Source: Bdellovibrio sp. ZAP7
Lineage (GTDB): Bacteria; Bdellovibrionota; UBA1018; CAIMNF01
Length of the DNA stretch: 64,000 bases
Direction of reading: 5' to 3'
Assembly (NCBI GenBank): GCA_945874535.1
Contig: CAMCGZ010000006.1
Location: 59,452 to 123,451, forward strand
Within the stretch, counting starts at the first letter, position 1, and every line of letters begins with the position of its first letter. Both the position numbers and the translations under genes were made by a program. Positions 1-7,072 of the stretch are shown one piece after another. The notes beneath the pieces were generated by a model. It was given only the letters and a program-made list of their open reading frames with translations. It was not told the origin of the DNA and searched no databases.

Positions 1-1
1 G

Positions 2-49
2 ACCCGCCTCAATCACGGACCGCTGTCACAAGAGGAGGAGTGGACATGA
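2..49 (+). CDS. 3' end of upstream flagellar gene (possibly fliJ), partial
   Basis: An open frame enters from the window edge and stops at TGA 47-49. That stop overlaps the ATG of the next gene (46-48) in an ATGA junction, the same coupling seen at many gene pairs in this window. Only about 15 codons are visible (ending ...EEEWT), too few to identify. fliJ is a guess from the usual fliI-fliJ-(motE)-fliK order. Confidence 0.4.
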   Translation, partial: TRLNHGPLSQEEEWT

Positions 50-627
50 ACCCGAAGTACCTCCCCATCCTCGCATTGATGGCTTTTGTCGCGGCTCCGG
101 TGGTCATGGGTGTAGCCGAAACCAAGACTGAAGCCAAGACTGAAGCCAAGACCGAGGTCGTTACCGCCCCTCCGCCGAAACGGAGCGGAGAATGCCTGGC
201 TTCCGAAGAAATCGTCCAGGATATCGAATTGCGCGAAAAGAAACTGCTCGAGCGGGAGGCAGCCCTCCGCGAAAAGGAAAAAGAGTTACAGGCCCAGCAA
301 GCGGTCATCAAAGAAGAGCTCTCCAAGCTCGAGGGGAAGCGGACCGAGGAACAGGCCGCACGGCAGAAAGCTCTTGCAGCCCGTGAGGAGCAGGTGAACA
401 AGTTGATGGAGACTTTCGAGGGAATGTCCCCGAAAGCGGCCGCCCAGGTTCTGGGCGGGGTGGATGACGAGCTTGCGGTGATGGCTTTGGGCCGTCTGAG
501 TACGTTGAAGGCCGGGAAGGTTCTCGGCAATTTGAAGGCGGATCAATCCGCCCGCCTTTCCGAGTTGATGGCATTCGGAAAGGTGTCGACCAAGAAGGAG
601 GCAGGACGTGCTGGTTCCAATAAATAA
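46..627 (+). CDS. MotE-like flagellar chaperone (MgtE-N-type domain)
   Basis: This is a 193-aa protein with an N-terminal hydrophobic segment (residues ~4-20) that anchors it or acts as a signal. It is followed by a Lys/Glu/Thr repeat (TEAK units), a long charged coiled coil (~60-125), and a C-terminal helical domain with the pattern GMSPKAAAQVL...LAVMALGRL...AGKVLGNL that is typical of the MgtE intracellular-N / MotE family. MotE proteins are periplasmic chaperones of flagellar motor proteins, and their genes often lie between fliJ and fliK, as here. ATG 46 is preferred over GTG 40 because the AGGAGGAG box (33-40) is 5 nt upstream of it. The 3' end overlaps fliK by 20 nt. Family assignment is by pattern; the exact partner is inferred. 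Confidence 0.7.
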   Translation: MNPKYLPILALMAFVAAPVVMGVAETKTEAKTEAKTEVVTAPPPKRSGECLASEEIVQDIELREKKLLEREAALREKEKELQAQQAVIKEELSKLEGKRTEEQAARQKALAAREEQVNKLMETFEGMSPKAAAQVLGGVDDELAVMALGRLSTLKAGKVLGNLKADQSARLSELMAFGKVSTKKEAGRAGSNK

Positions 628-1936
628 TCAGCCGATTCAGCAGGACTTGGCGGGGGCGATCCTCGGAGTTCCTTTGAAGTCCCCTGAGGGCGGGACGGGA
701 AGGGATTTCCAGGAAGCGCTTTTGCAGGACCTGAATCGGCAAGACTCAGAGGATGCTGCGGCACAGGCGGCAATGATGGGTTTACAGGCGGCGGGGGTAC
801 AGTTGGGCGTACCGATGCCGGCGATGAGCCCTGTTTCGGGTACTGAGATCCGGCCGGATCTTTCGCTTCAAAGCGAGTCGATGATTCCCGGCTCGGCGAA
901 GGGGACTCAGGTTTCGGATTCAATCCTGATGAAGAATGTTCAAAAGGCACTGGTTCCTTCCGCCCCCTCCAAAGGGACCGGTATTGAGGCGCAGCCTGAT
1001 CTGATTCCTGAAGGTCGGGATGTCGTATTACCCGAACTCATGAAGTCACTCTCTTCGGATAGCGTGGATGTGACCCGGCTCGAGAATTGGCAGAATGAAG
1101 GAGTGAGCTTCGAGGGGCTGAAAGTGGTTTCCGGAGAGGAACGCCAAGAGACACCTGTTAAGGATTCCACACCTCAAAATTGGTCCACTCACGACTTCCT
1201 GAATCTCCGGTTTTCTGGTCAGCAGCGCGAGCAGGGCTCCGGTGCCGGGTTGGGGCAGGGCAGCTCCAAAGAGGCTTTGCCAGGTCTGAAAAAAGCCAGA
1301 GTGGGGGGGGATCAGGAAGTTCGTGATCCGGCTGCCTTCACGGGCGTGATGGATCAGATCCCTGTGATGCGTTCGGGGATCGATCGCCAGACTCTCGAAG
1401 CCCCCGTCATGCGCGCTCCGTCCGGGCAGATTCGCATGAACGACGAAGCAATCGGGTCCCTGGCGGGTAAAGTGAACGGACTCAGTCAAGCCCGTCAGGA
1501 TGGTGAGATCAAGATCCGTCTGAGGCCCGATCACCTCGGTGAATTGGTGATGAACGTCAGGACCCAGGGGCAACAGGTTTCACTTCAGATCAAAGCGACT
1601 GACGGAGAGTCGAAGAAAATCCTCGAAGACAGTATTTCGGCTCTACGGGACTCCTTGTCTCAGCAAAATCTGAGTCTGTCCAAAGTCGAGGTTGTCTCCA
1701 GTCCTGCCGCATCTTTTGCGGCTCCCGACCAGAATCCGAACCTGATGTCGGACTCGGGCGCCCAGCGCCAGGGTTTTGGCGGCCAGAGTGGTGGATTCTC
1801 CGGCAACGGAGCTGAGCGGGAGAGTGGGCAAGAAGGTCGCTTTGAAGAGTCTGTCGCAGGAGGTAATCTGAATCTGTCCCGTTCAAGCCGCACGGTTCGG
1901 AACCGTTCGGCCTCGGGATTGGATCTGATTGCATGA
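608..1936 (+). CDS. fliK: Flagellar hook-length control protein FliK
   Basis: This 442-aa protein has a long Gln/Ser/Gly-rich, poorly structured N-terminal ruler region and a conserved C-terminal hook-length domain at about residues 295-365 (EIKIRLRPDHLGEL...VSLQIKATDGESKKIL...LRDSLSQQNLSLSKVEV). FliK is secreted, measures the growing hook and switches FlhB from rod/hook to filament export. The start is GTG 608 with AAGGAGG upstream inside the preceding gene, so translation is probably coupled to it. The tail after residue ~370 is Gly/Gln/Ser-rich. The gene overlaps nothing downstream except an unused TTG; flgD starts 13 nt later. The C-terminal domain and the context make the call firm. Confidence 0.93.
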   Translation: MLVPINNQPIQQDLAGAILGVPLKSPEGGTGRDFQEALLQDLNRQDSEDAAAQAAMMGLQAAGVQLGVPMPAMSPVSGTEIRPDLSLQSESMIPGSAKGTQVSDSILMKNVQKALVPSAPSKGTGIEAQPDLIPEGRDVVLPELMKSLSSDSVDVTRLENWQNEGVSFEGLKVVSGEERQETPVKDSTPQNWSTHDFLNLRFSGQQREQGSGAGLGQGSSKEALPGLKKARVGGDQEVRDPAAFTGVMDQIPVMRSGIDRQTLEAPVMRAPSGQIRMNDEAIGSLAGKVNGLSQARQDGEIKIRLRPDHLGELVMNVRTQGQQVSLQIKATDGESKKILEDSISALRDSLSQQNLSLSKVEVVSSPAASFAAPDQNPNLMSDSGAQRQGFGGQSGGFSGNGAERESGQEGRFEESVAGGNLNLSRSSRTVRNRSASGLDLIA

Positions 1937-1949
1937 GCGGGGAGTGAGC

Positions 1950-2909
1950 ATGGACATCAGCAGAGCGGCAGGATCAATGGGGATGCAGGCGGTGACGAGT
2001 GGAGGCGATTCGATGCCCGCACCTGATGCAGCAGCGCGGGAGCAGGCGATGAAAAACGCCGTGAATCAGCTCCAGGCCCGCTATGGTGAGAAGCCGAAAG
2101 AAGCGCGTCCCATCAAGAAGCAGCTCGATAAAGATGATTTCATGAGGATCATGATCACCGAAATGCGGCATCAGGATCCGACGAAACCCATGGACTCCGA
2201 CCGTATGGCCACCCAGATGGCACAGATCACCTCGGTCGAACAATTGAAGAATGTCAGCGGCGCAATCGAAAAACTTTCAGAAAAGAGTTCCGCATCGGAT
2301 CGACTCGCGATGAGTGCGATGATCGGAAAGAACGTCACGGTCGACAAGAGCCGTTTTGCACACCAAAAAGGGATGGTATCGCCGTTGAACTTCACTCTTC
2401 CTGAAGACGCGGAAAAAATCAGACTCACCATTCTCGACGAACGAGGTGAGGAAGTGGCCGCCCGTGAGTTGGAACCGATGAAGGCAGGATTGAATGCCTA
2501 CAATTGGGACGGGATCAATTCGACCAATTTGTTGAGCGGATCCGGCACTTACTTGGTGAGAGTCGATGCCGAGAATGCCCAGGGTAAGAAGATCAAGATC
2601 GACCCGGTCAATCGCGATACCGTGGTCGGCGTTTCTTTTGATGGAGGCGAGACCCACTTTCTGGTAGGCGACTCGAAGAACCCCCAGAAGGTGAACTTCA
2701 AGAACGTGATCCGGATCGAGTCGGATGCTCCTCAAAAGTCAGCAGTACCGGTCCAGGAATCGAGGTCCGGGGAGATCGAAACCGCCAGGCAGGTTGCCAG
2801 TGGTGACTCGTTGCCTCCCGGTCTCCAGGAGAAATTGAATCGCGAGTTGGCGCAATCCGGCTCGGAAGATCAGGCGACAGGTTTTCCTAATGGCCTGTCG
2901 AACGAATAG
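1950..2909 (+). CDS. flgD: Flagellar hook-cap scaffolding protein FlgD
   Basis: This 319-aa protein has the FlgD N-terminal signature (DDFMRIMITEMRHQDPTKPMDSDRMATQMAQITSVEQL, split here from one block) at about residues 60-110. A Tudor/Ig-like C-terminal part follows with the pattern IRLTILDERGEEV...NAYNWDGINSTNLL...GTYLVRVDA. FlgD caps the growing hook and allows FlgE to polymerise. ATG 1950 is chosen because GGGGAG (1939-1944) sits 5 nt upstream; an in-frame TTG at 1929 inside the fliK stop region lacks support. The ~85 residues after the Ig-like domain are longer than in enteric FlgD and look disordered. It lies between fliK and flgE, as in many Gram-negative operons. Confidence 0.94.
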   Translation: MDISRAAGSMGMQAVTSGGDSMPAPDAAAREQAMKNAVNQLQARYGEKPKEARPIKKQLDKDDFMRIMITEMRHQDPTKPMDSDRMATQMAQITSVEQLKNVSGAIEKLSEKSSASDRLAMSAMIGKNVTVDKSRFAHQKGMVSPLNFTLPEDAEKIRLTILDERGEEVAARELEPMKAGLNAYNWDGINSTNLLSGSGTYLVRVDAENAQGKKIKIDPVNRDTVVGVSFDGGETHFLVGDSKNPQKVNFKNVIRIESDAPQKSAVPVQESRSGEIETARQVASGDSLPPGLQEKLNRELAQSGSEDQATGFPNGLSNE

Positions 2910-2927
2910 TAAAGAAAGGAGGTGAAT

Positions 2928-3377
2928 ATGAGTGGAATGAATACGATTCTTTACCCGAATGTCAGTCGTGTCCCGACGAATCCAAGTGTTTCAGAAGGGC
3001 AGCGGACTCCGGGTGAGGCACCCTTGCAAAAGGGAGAGTTCGACCAGAGTCTTCAAAAAGCTTTGGATTCGAAAACTCCCAACTTGATTCAATCGGGCGG
3101 TCCGACGCTGAATCAGGTCGCCCAGGGAGTCAAGTTTTCGGCACACGCGACCCAGCGTTTGCGTGAGCGGCAGATTCAATTCGATCCCGAGACACTGTCT
3201 CGCTTGAGTGATGCGATCACCAAGGCTGACGGCAAGGGAGTGCAAGACACTCTCGTGCTGACTGATAAAGCGGCTTTGATCGTGAGTGTTCCGAGTCGCA
3301 CTGTCATCACGGCGATGGACCGAAATCATTTAAGTGGGAATGTGTTTACAAATATTGATGGTGCAGTTATTTTGTAA
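2928..3377 (+). CDS. Flagellar operon protein (TIGR02530 type, FlgD-associated)
   Basis: This is a small protein of 149 aa. The C-terminal two thirds (VKFSAHATQRLRERQI...LSRLSDAITKADGKGVQDTLVLTDKAALIVSVPSR) match the short flagellar operon protein found beside flgD/flgE in Firmicutes, spirochaetes and deltaproteobacteria. Its function is not established; a role in hook assembly is inferred from position. ATG 2928 follows a very strong AAAGGAGG box (2915-2922) by 5 nt, better than GTG 2922. The gene ends just before the regulatory region that leads into flgE. Confidence 0.8.
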   Translation: MSGMNTILYPNVSRVPTNPSVSEGQRTPGEAPLQKGEFDQSLQKALDSKTPNLIQSGGPTLNQVAQGVKFSAHATQRLRERQIQFDPETLSRLSDAITKADGKGVQDTLVLTDKAALIVSVPSRTVITAMDRNHLSGNVFTNIDGAVIL

Positions 3378-3384
3378 ATAAGAG

Positions 3385-3414
3385 TTGTTTAATTAATAAA
3401 GATCGTGCTACGAT
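3385..3414 (+). promoter_or_regulatory. Possible sigma70-type promoter for flgE
   Basis: TTGTTT (3385-3390) and TACGAT (3409-3414) are 18 nt apart in an AT-rich gap after the preceding stop codon. Transcription would begin near 3421, just before the hairpin leader. The -35 match is weak (3 of 6), and no convincing sigma28 or sigma54 site was found in the same gap, so this is tentative. Confidence 0.35.
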
Positions 3415-3422
3415 CTTATTAA
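3393..3422 (+). repeat. 13-bp inverted repeat upstream of flgE
   Basis: TTAATAAaGATCGT (3393-3406) pairs with ACGATCTTATTAA (3410-3422), leaving one bulged A and a 3-nt loop. It has no T-run after it, so it is a poor terminator. It overlaps the suggested -10 box, which would suit an operator or an RNA hairpin at the transcript start. Confidence 0.6.
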
Positions 3423-3431
3423 TGAGTAGAT

Positions 3432-3517
3432 AGGCTGGACCCTTTTGGGAAGCCTAAACTCCCCTGACTGACTGAAGGGGAGTGAACCAGAAACCGGGAC
3501 TTCAGGATTGAAGTCCC
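3432..3517 (+). promoter_or_regulatory. Structured 5' leader of flgE (three hairpins)
   Basis: There are three consecutive hairpins. Stem 1 is AGGCT/AGCCT (3432-3436 with 3451-3455), with an inner CCC-TTTT-GGG. Stem 2 is a perfect 8-bp ACTCCCCT/AGGGGAGT (3458-3465 with 3476-3483) around a GACTGACTGA loop. Stem 3 is a perfect 9-bp GGGACTTCA/TGAAGTCCC (3496-3504 with 3509-3517) with a GGAT tetraloop. The flgE ribosome site AAGGAGG (3529-3535) follows. No known riboswitch consensus was recognised. Confidence 0.65.
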
Positions 3518-3542
3518 CAATCGAACGCAAGGAGGCGCTCAA

Positions 3543-4826
3543 ATGGGTATTCTGTCATCAATGTACACTGGCTATACTGGGATCCAAGGACAAGGCGAAG
3601 CTCTCTCGGTATTCGGCGATAACATTGCAAACTCTGCAACGACTGGTTTTAAAACCGCACGTCCTGAATTCAAGGATGCAGTAGCAAAGTCCATGGGCGG
3701 CATGGGATCGTCCAATGCGACCGGTCGCGGTTCCAAAGTTGGAAACATCCGTACCGTGTTTTCACAAGGCACTCTGGCTCAGACCGAGAGCCCGACCGAT
3801 CTTGCCATCACTGGTAACGGTTTTTTCGTGACTGACGGTGTGGACGGACGGAGTTACACCCGCGATGGCGCATTTCACTTCGACAAAGAAGGCAAGTTGG
3901 TGACCGGCGAAGGCGGTAAGGTTCAAGGTTTCCAGGCTGATGAAGATGGTCGAATCACCTCTAAAATGGGTGATATCTCCATTGATCGTGCCATTCTGGA
4001 CGCAAAAGGAACAGGTAAGGTGGATCTGTTCGCCAACCTCGATTCCCGCGTCGACACCAATCTTCAATTTGACCCATCCAATCCTGACAAGACTTCGCAC
4101 TTTGCGACCGGTGTGACCGTTCACGATACGAACGGCGCCCCTCACGCTGTCACCGTTTACTTCAACAAGGTGGACGGTTCCAAGTGGGAGTGGAAGGCCA
4201 TGGCGAAAGGCGAGGAAATCGAAGGCGGCAAGGCCGGTCAGATGCTTCTCCAAGCAGAAGGCAGCCTCAAGTTCGATGAAAAAGGCCGTCTTGCCGAGCA
4301 AAACGTGAAGAAGACCTCATTCAGCTTCAACAAAGGTTCGAAGCCGGATCAGGAGATCAGTTTCAGCTTCGGTAAGGACATCAAGAGCGGTGGGGACGGG
4401 CTCCAATTGACCCAGTACGGCTCGAATTCTGAAGCATACAAGACCATCCAGAACGGATACGCTTCTGGAACTCTCGGATCCCTCAAATTCGAAGATGATG
4501 GAAGCCTTGTGGCTTTCTACTCGAATGGCGAGACTATGAAAGTGGCCCAGGTTGCCCTGGCCAAGTTCGAGAGTCCCGAAGACCTCCTGAAGCAGGGCGG
4601 TAACAAGTTCAAGGAAACCCGCGGATCGGGCCAGCCGACCGTCGGATCTCCGATGTCCGGTGGTCGCGGTCAGGTATCCTCGAAGGCGCTTGAAGCCTCG
4701 ACTACCGATATCGCGAACGAATTCATCAACTTGATGACCGCTCAGCGGAACTTCCAAGCGAACAGCAAGGTGATCAGCGTCGGGGACGACCTCCTCGGTG
4801 AAGTGATCAACCTGAAGCGGACCTGA
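3543..4826 (+). CDS. flgE: Flagellar hook protein FlgE
   Basis: This 427-aa protein has the axial-protein N-terminus (MGILSSMYTGYTGIQGQGEAL...FGDNIANSATTGFK, shown in parts) with the ANSxTxGFK signature. The C-terminus has the matching hook helix (STTDIANEFINLMTAQRNFQANSKVI), and the two form the coiled-coil D0/D1 core; residues ~150-330 form the outer hook domains. FlgE polymerises under the FlgD cap to build the hook outside the cell. The start is ATG 3543, 7 nt after GGAGG. It is set apart from its neighbours by its own structured leader and a strong terminator, so it is probably expressed at a level or time of its own. Confidence 0.96.
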   Translation: MGILSSMYTGYTGIQGQGEALSVFGDNIANSATTGFKTARPEFKDAVAKSMGGMGSSNATGRGSKVGNIRTVFSQGTLAQTESPTDLAITGNGFFVTDGVDGRSYTRDGAFHFDKEGKLVTGEGGKVQGFQADEDGRITSKMGDISIDRAILDAKGTGKVDLFANLDSRVDTNLQFDPSNPDKTSHFATGVTVHDTNGAPHAVTVYFNKVDGSKWEWKAMAKGEEIEGGKAGQMLLQAEGSLKFDEKGRLAEQNVKKTSFSFNKGSKPDQEISFSFGKDIKSGGDGLQLTQYGSNSEAYKTIQNGYASGTLGSLKFEDDGSLVAFYSNGETMKVAQVALAKFESPEDLLKQGGNKFKETRGSGQPTVGSPMSGGRGQVSSKALEASTTDIANEFINLMTAQRNFQANSKVISVGDDLLGEVINLKRT

Positions 4827-4863
4827 TCTTAGGTCTGCCTTCCTGATCTGACAGAATACGGCA

Positions 4864-4937
4864 GGGGTTGATCGTCAAAAACCAGTCAGTCCCGGGGTTC
4901 CAGGACCCCGGGGGCGATCAACCCCGCCTCCTTTTTT
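4864..4937 (+). terminator. Nested intrinsic terminator after flgE
   Basis: An outer perfect 11-bp stem (GGGGTTGATCG 4864-4874 with CGATCAACCCC 4915-4925) encloses a second perfect 8-bp stem (CCCGGGGT 4891-4898 with ACCCCGGG 4905-4912). A T6 run (4932-4937) follows. It separates flgE from the fliL operon. Confidence 0.9.
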
Positions 4938-5034
4938 ACCCAATCGGTATTTTTTTCCATCTCCCGGTCATTTGACGGCTTGTCGATTCCACAAACTCCA
5001 TGCAAAAATAAAAGGGAGGGCAGGACGCCAAGCT

Positions 5035-5649
5035 ATGTCAGAAGAAGCAAAAAAACCTGAAGCGGCAGCAGATCCAGGACCGGGATCAGATAAGTCCGTC
5101 AAACTCGGACTCATTCTTTCCATTCTTAATCTTCTTTTAATCCTCGGAATCGGCGGCGTTGTCTTCATGCAGTTCCAGAAGGACAAGCACAAAGAATCTG
5201 TTTCGGACATCCAGTCTGGTGGTCAAGGTGAGGCACACGGAGATGCTCACGGAGATGCCAAGGCCGAGGGTGGACACGGCGAAGCCAAGGCCGAAGGCGG
5301 ACATGGCGACGGTCATGGAGCACCTGCTGCCAAAAAAGGCGATCAAGTGGTGACCCTCGATCAGTTCACTGTGAATCTCTCCACCAGTGTGGGAACTCCC
5401 CCTAGGTTCGCAAGAGTCATGATCGCTCTTGAAGTTCCGAGCGTGGAAACCTCTGCTGAAATCACGCAGAAGATGGCGCCAGTCCGTAATGCCATTATCG
5501 ATCTTTTCAATAGCAAACGACCCGCGGATCTACAAACCGGGGAGGGGCGCAATTTTCTCAAGGAAGAGATCAGGAATGCGCTGAACAGTTTTCTCGTTAC
5601 CGGGAAAGTGAAAGGAGTTTTCTTCAGTAATTTTGCTGTGAGCAACTGA
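5035..5649 (+). CDS. fliL: Flagellar basal-body protein FliL, with His-rich insert
   Basis: This 204-aa protein has a cytoplasmic acidic N-terminus, one membrane helix (about residues 23-45, LGLILSILNLLLILGIGGVV), a periplasmic linker and a FliL C-terminal domain (QVVTLDQFTVNLSTS...FARVMIALEV...ITQKMAPVRNAIIDLF). FliL forms a ring around the stators at the motor. ATG 5035 starts at the MSEEAKK motif; the upstream in-frame extension has no typical FliL features. The linker (~62-103) is a Gly/His/Glu/Ala repeat containing GEAHGDAHGD and AEGGHGEAKAEGGHGDGHG, which is unusual for FliL. The gene opens the fliL-fliA run downstream of the terminator; TTGACG at 4972-4977 could be part of its promoter. 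Confidence 0.92.
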   Translation: MSEEAKKPEAAADPGPGSDKSVKLGLILSILNLLLILGIGGVVFMQFQKDKHKESVSDIQSGGQGEAHGDAHGDAKAEGGHGEAKAEGGHGDGHGAPAAKKGDQVVTLDQFTVNLSTSVGTPPRFARVMIALEVPSVETSAEITQKMAPVRNAIIDLFNSKRPADLQTGEGRNFLKEEIRNALNSFLVTGKVKGVFFSNFAVSN

Positions 5650-5676
5650 AGAACTCCAAGGGAGGCCAGGAGGGCG

Positions 5677-6657
5677 ATGAATCAGGTATTGAGTCAGTCC
5701 GAAGTCGATGCGCTTCTGAACGCCGTTGCCGAGGGATCTTTGGAGACCCCGGGTAACGCTCCCAAGGGTGATTCCGGGAAAGAAGTCCAAGAGTACGACA
5801 TTACGAACCAGGATCGAGTGATCCGTGGGAAGATGCCGACGCTCGATCTGATCTATGAGCGTTTCGTCCGGTTGTTCCGGATGTCCCTTTCCAATTCCTT
5901 GCGCAAGATTGCATCCATTAGCATCATTTCCACCGATCTTTTGAAATTCGGAGAGTTTGTGAACACGCTCCCGATCCCGAGCTGTGTCGGGATCCTGCGT
6001 TCAGAAACCCTTCGTGGGCCCATTCTGCTCGTTTTCGAATCGAAGTTGGCTTATGCCTTGATCGACAGTTATTTCGGCGGGACTGACCGTCCCTACACCA
6101 AGAGTGACGGAAAAGAGTTCACCCGGATCGAATTGATGATCATGAACAAGGTGTTGTCCTTGGCTGTGACCGACATCGAGGAGGCTTGGGCGCCGGTTCA
6201 CAAAGTGGGGTTGGTGCACCTCCGGACCGAAACCAATCCGCAGTTCGTAGGGGTGGTTCCGCTTTCAGAAGTCATCATATCGACCACTTTCGAAGTAGAG
6301 CTCGAAAACGCGAGCGGCACCATCGCACTCGTGATTCCTTACTCCACTATCGAATCGATCAAGAATAAGTTGAATTCCTCATTCCAGTCGGACTCCGACC
6401 GGGCCGATCGGGTTTGGGTCGAGAATCTCGAAGAACACATGAGGCAGCTCCAGGCAAATGTTTCGGTTAACCTCGGTGAGACCGGGATCACCGTCGGAGA
6501 TCTTGTGAATCTCAACATCGGTGACATCATTCCGCTCAATCAGGATTGTGATGGTGAGCTCTCGCTCAATGTCGAGGGTGTCGAGAAGTTCAAATGCTTT
6601 TTCGGAGTATCCAGAGGAACCCGGGCGGTGCAAGTCACCCGTCCGGTTGAAGAATAA
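5677..6657 (+). CDS. fliM: Flagellar motor switch protein FliM
   Basis: This 326-aa protein starts with the CheY-P-binding peptide LSQSEVDALLNAV (residues 5-17). The middle domain follows (MPTLDLIYERFVRLFRMSLS, IDSYFGGTDRPY, GVVPLSEVIISTTFEVEL), and then the FliN-like C-terminal domain (LGETGITVGDLVNLNIGDIIPL). FliM forms the C-ring with FliG and FliN and reverses rotation on CheY-P binding. The intact CheY peptide implies a working chemotaxis input encoded elsewhere. It lies 27 nt after fliL, with AGGAGGG just upstream, and is cotranscribed with fliN. Confidence 0.97.
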   Translation: MNQVLSQSEVDALLNAVAEGSLETPGNAPKGDSGKEVQEYDITNQDRVIRGKMPTLDLIYERFVRLFRMSLSNSLRKIASISIISTDLLKFGEFVNTLPIPSCVGILRSETLRGPILLVFESKLAYALIDSYFGGTDRPYTKSDGKEFTRIELMIMNKVLSLAVTDIEEAWAPVHKVGLVHLRTETNPQFVGVVPLSEVIISTTFEVELENASGTIALVIPYSTIESIKNKLNSSFQSDSDRADRVWVENLEEHMRQLQANVSVNLGETGITVGDLVNLNIGDIIPLNQDCDGELSLNVEGVEKFKCFFGVSRGTRAVQVTRPVEE

Positions 6658-6673
6658 CAGGGAGTAGAAGACG

Positions 6674-7015
6674 ATGAGCACGCCAAATCTTGGAAAAATT
6701 GACGGGGGTCTGGGGCAGGGGGCGAATCCACCAGCAGGTGGAGCGCAGGAGGGAGTGCATTCTCTCGATTTCATTTTGGACATCCCCCTGAAGGTCACGG
6801 TTGAGCTCGGTCGCACCAAAATGGCGATCCGGGACATCCTGCAGTTGGCACAGGGCTCGGTTGTCGAGCTTTCAAAATTTGCGGGTGAGCCTCTCGAGGT
6901 TCTCGTGAACGACCGTCTGGTCGCGCGGGGAGAGGTGGTGACGGTGAATGACAAGTTCGGAATCCGTCTGACCGATATCCTCTCACCGATGGAGCGGATC
7001 GAACAATTGAAGTGA
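6674..7015 (+). CDS. fliN: Flagellar motor switch protein FliN
   Basis: This 113-aa protein has the SpoA/FliN fold from residue ~34 onward (FILDIPLKVTVELGRTKMAI, DILQLAQGSVVELSKFAGEPLEVLVNDRLVARGEVV, FGIRLTDILSPMERI). It forms the base of the C-ring and helps dock export cargo. The N-terminal ~30 residues are Gly-rich and variable, as is usual. It follows fliM by 16 nt with a GGGAG site. Confidence 0.96.
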   Translation: MSTPNLGKIDGGLGQGANPPAGGAQEGVHSLDFILDIPLKVTVELGRTKMAIRDILQLAQGSVVELSKFAGEPLEVLVNDRLVARGEVVTVNDKFGIRLTDILSPMERIEQLK

Positions 7016-7072
7016 TCCGGGTCTGACCGGGTGCAAGTTAACCATTCCATTCAAGGATGAAGGGAATCGAGC

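Noticed and set aside
3421..3542. Cyclic-di-GMP (GEMM) riboswitch in front of flgE
   Set aside because: Hairpins are present but the conserved GEMM sequence elements are not, so only a structured leader is claimed.
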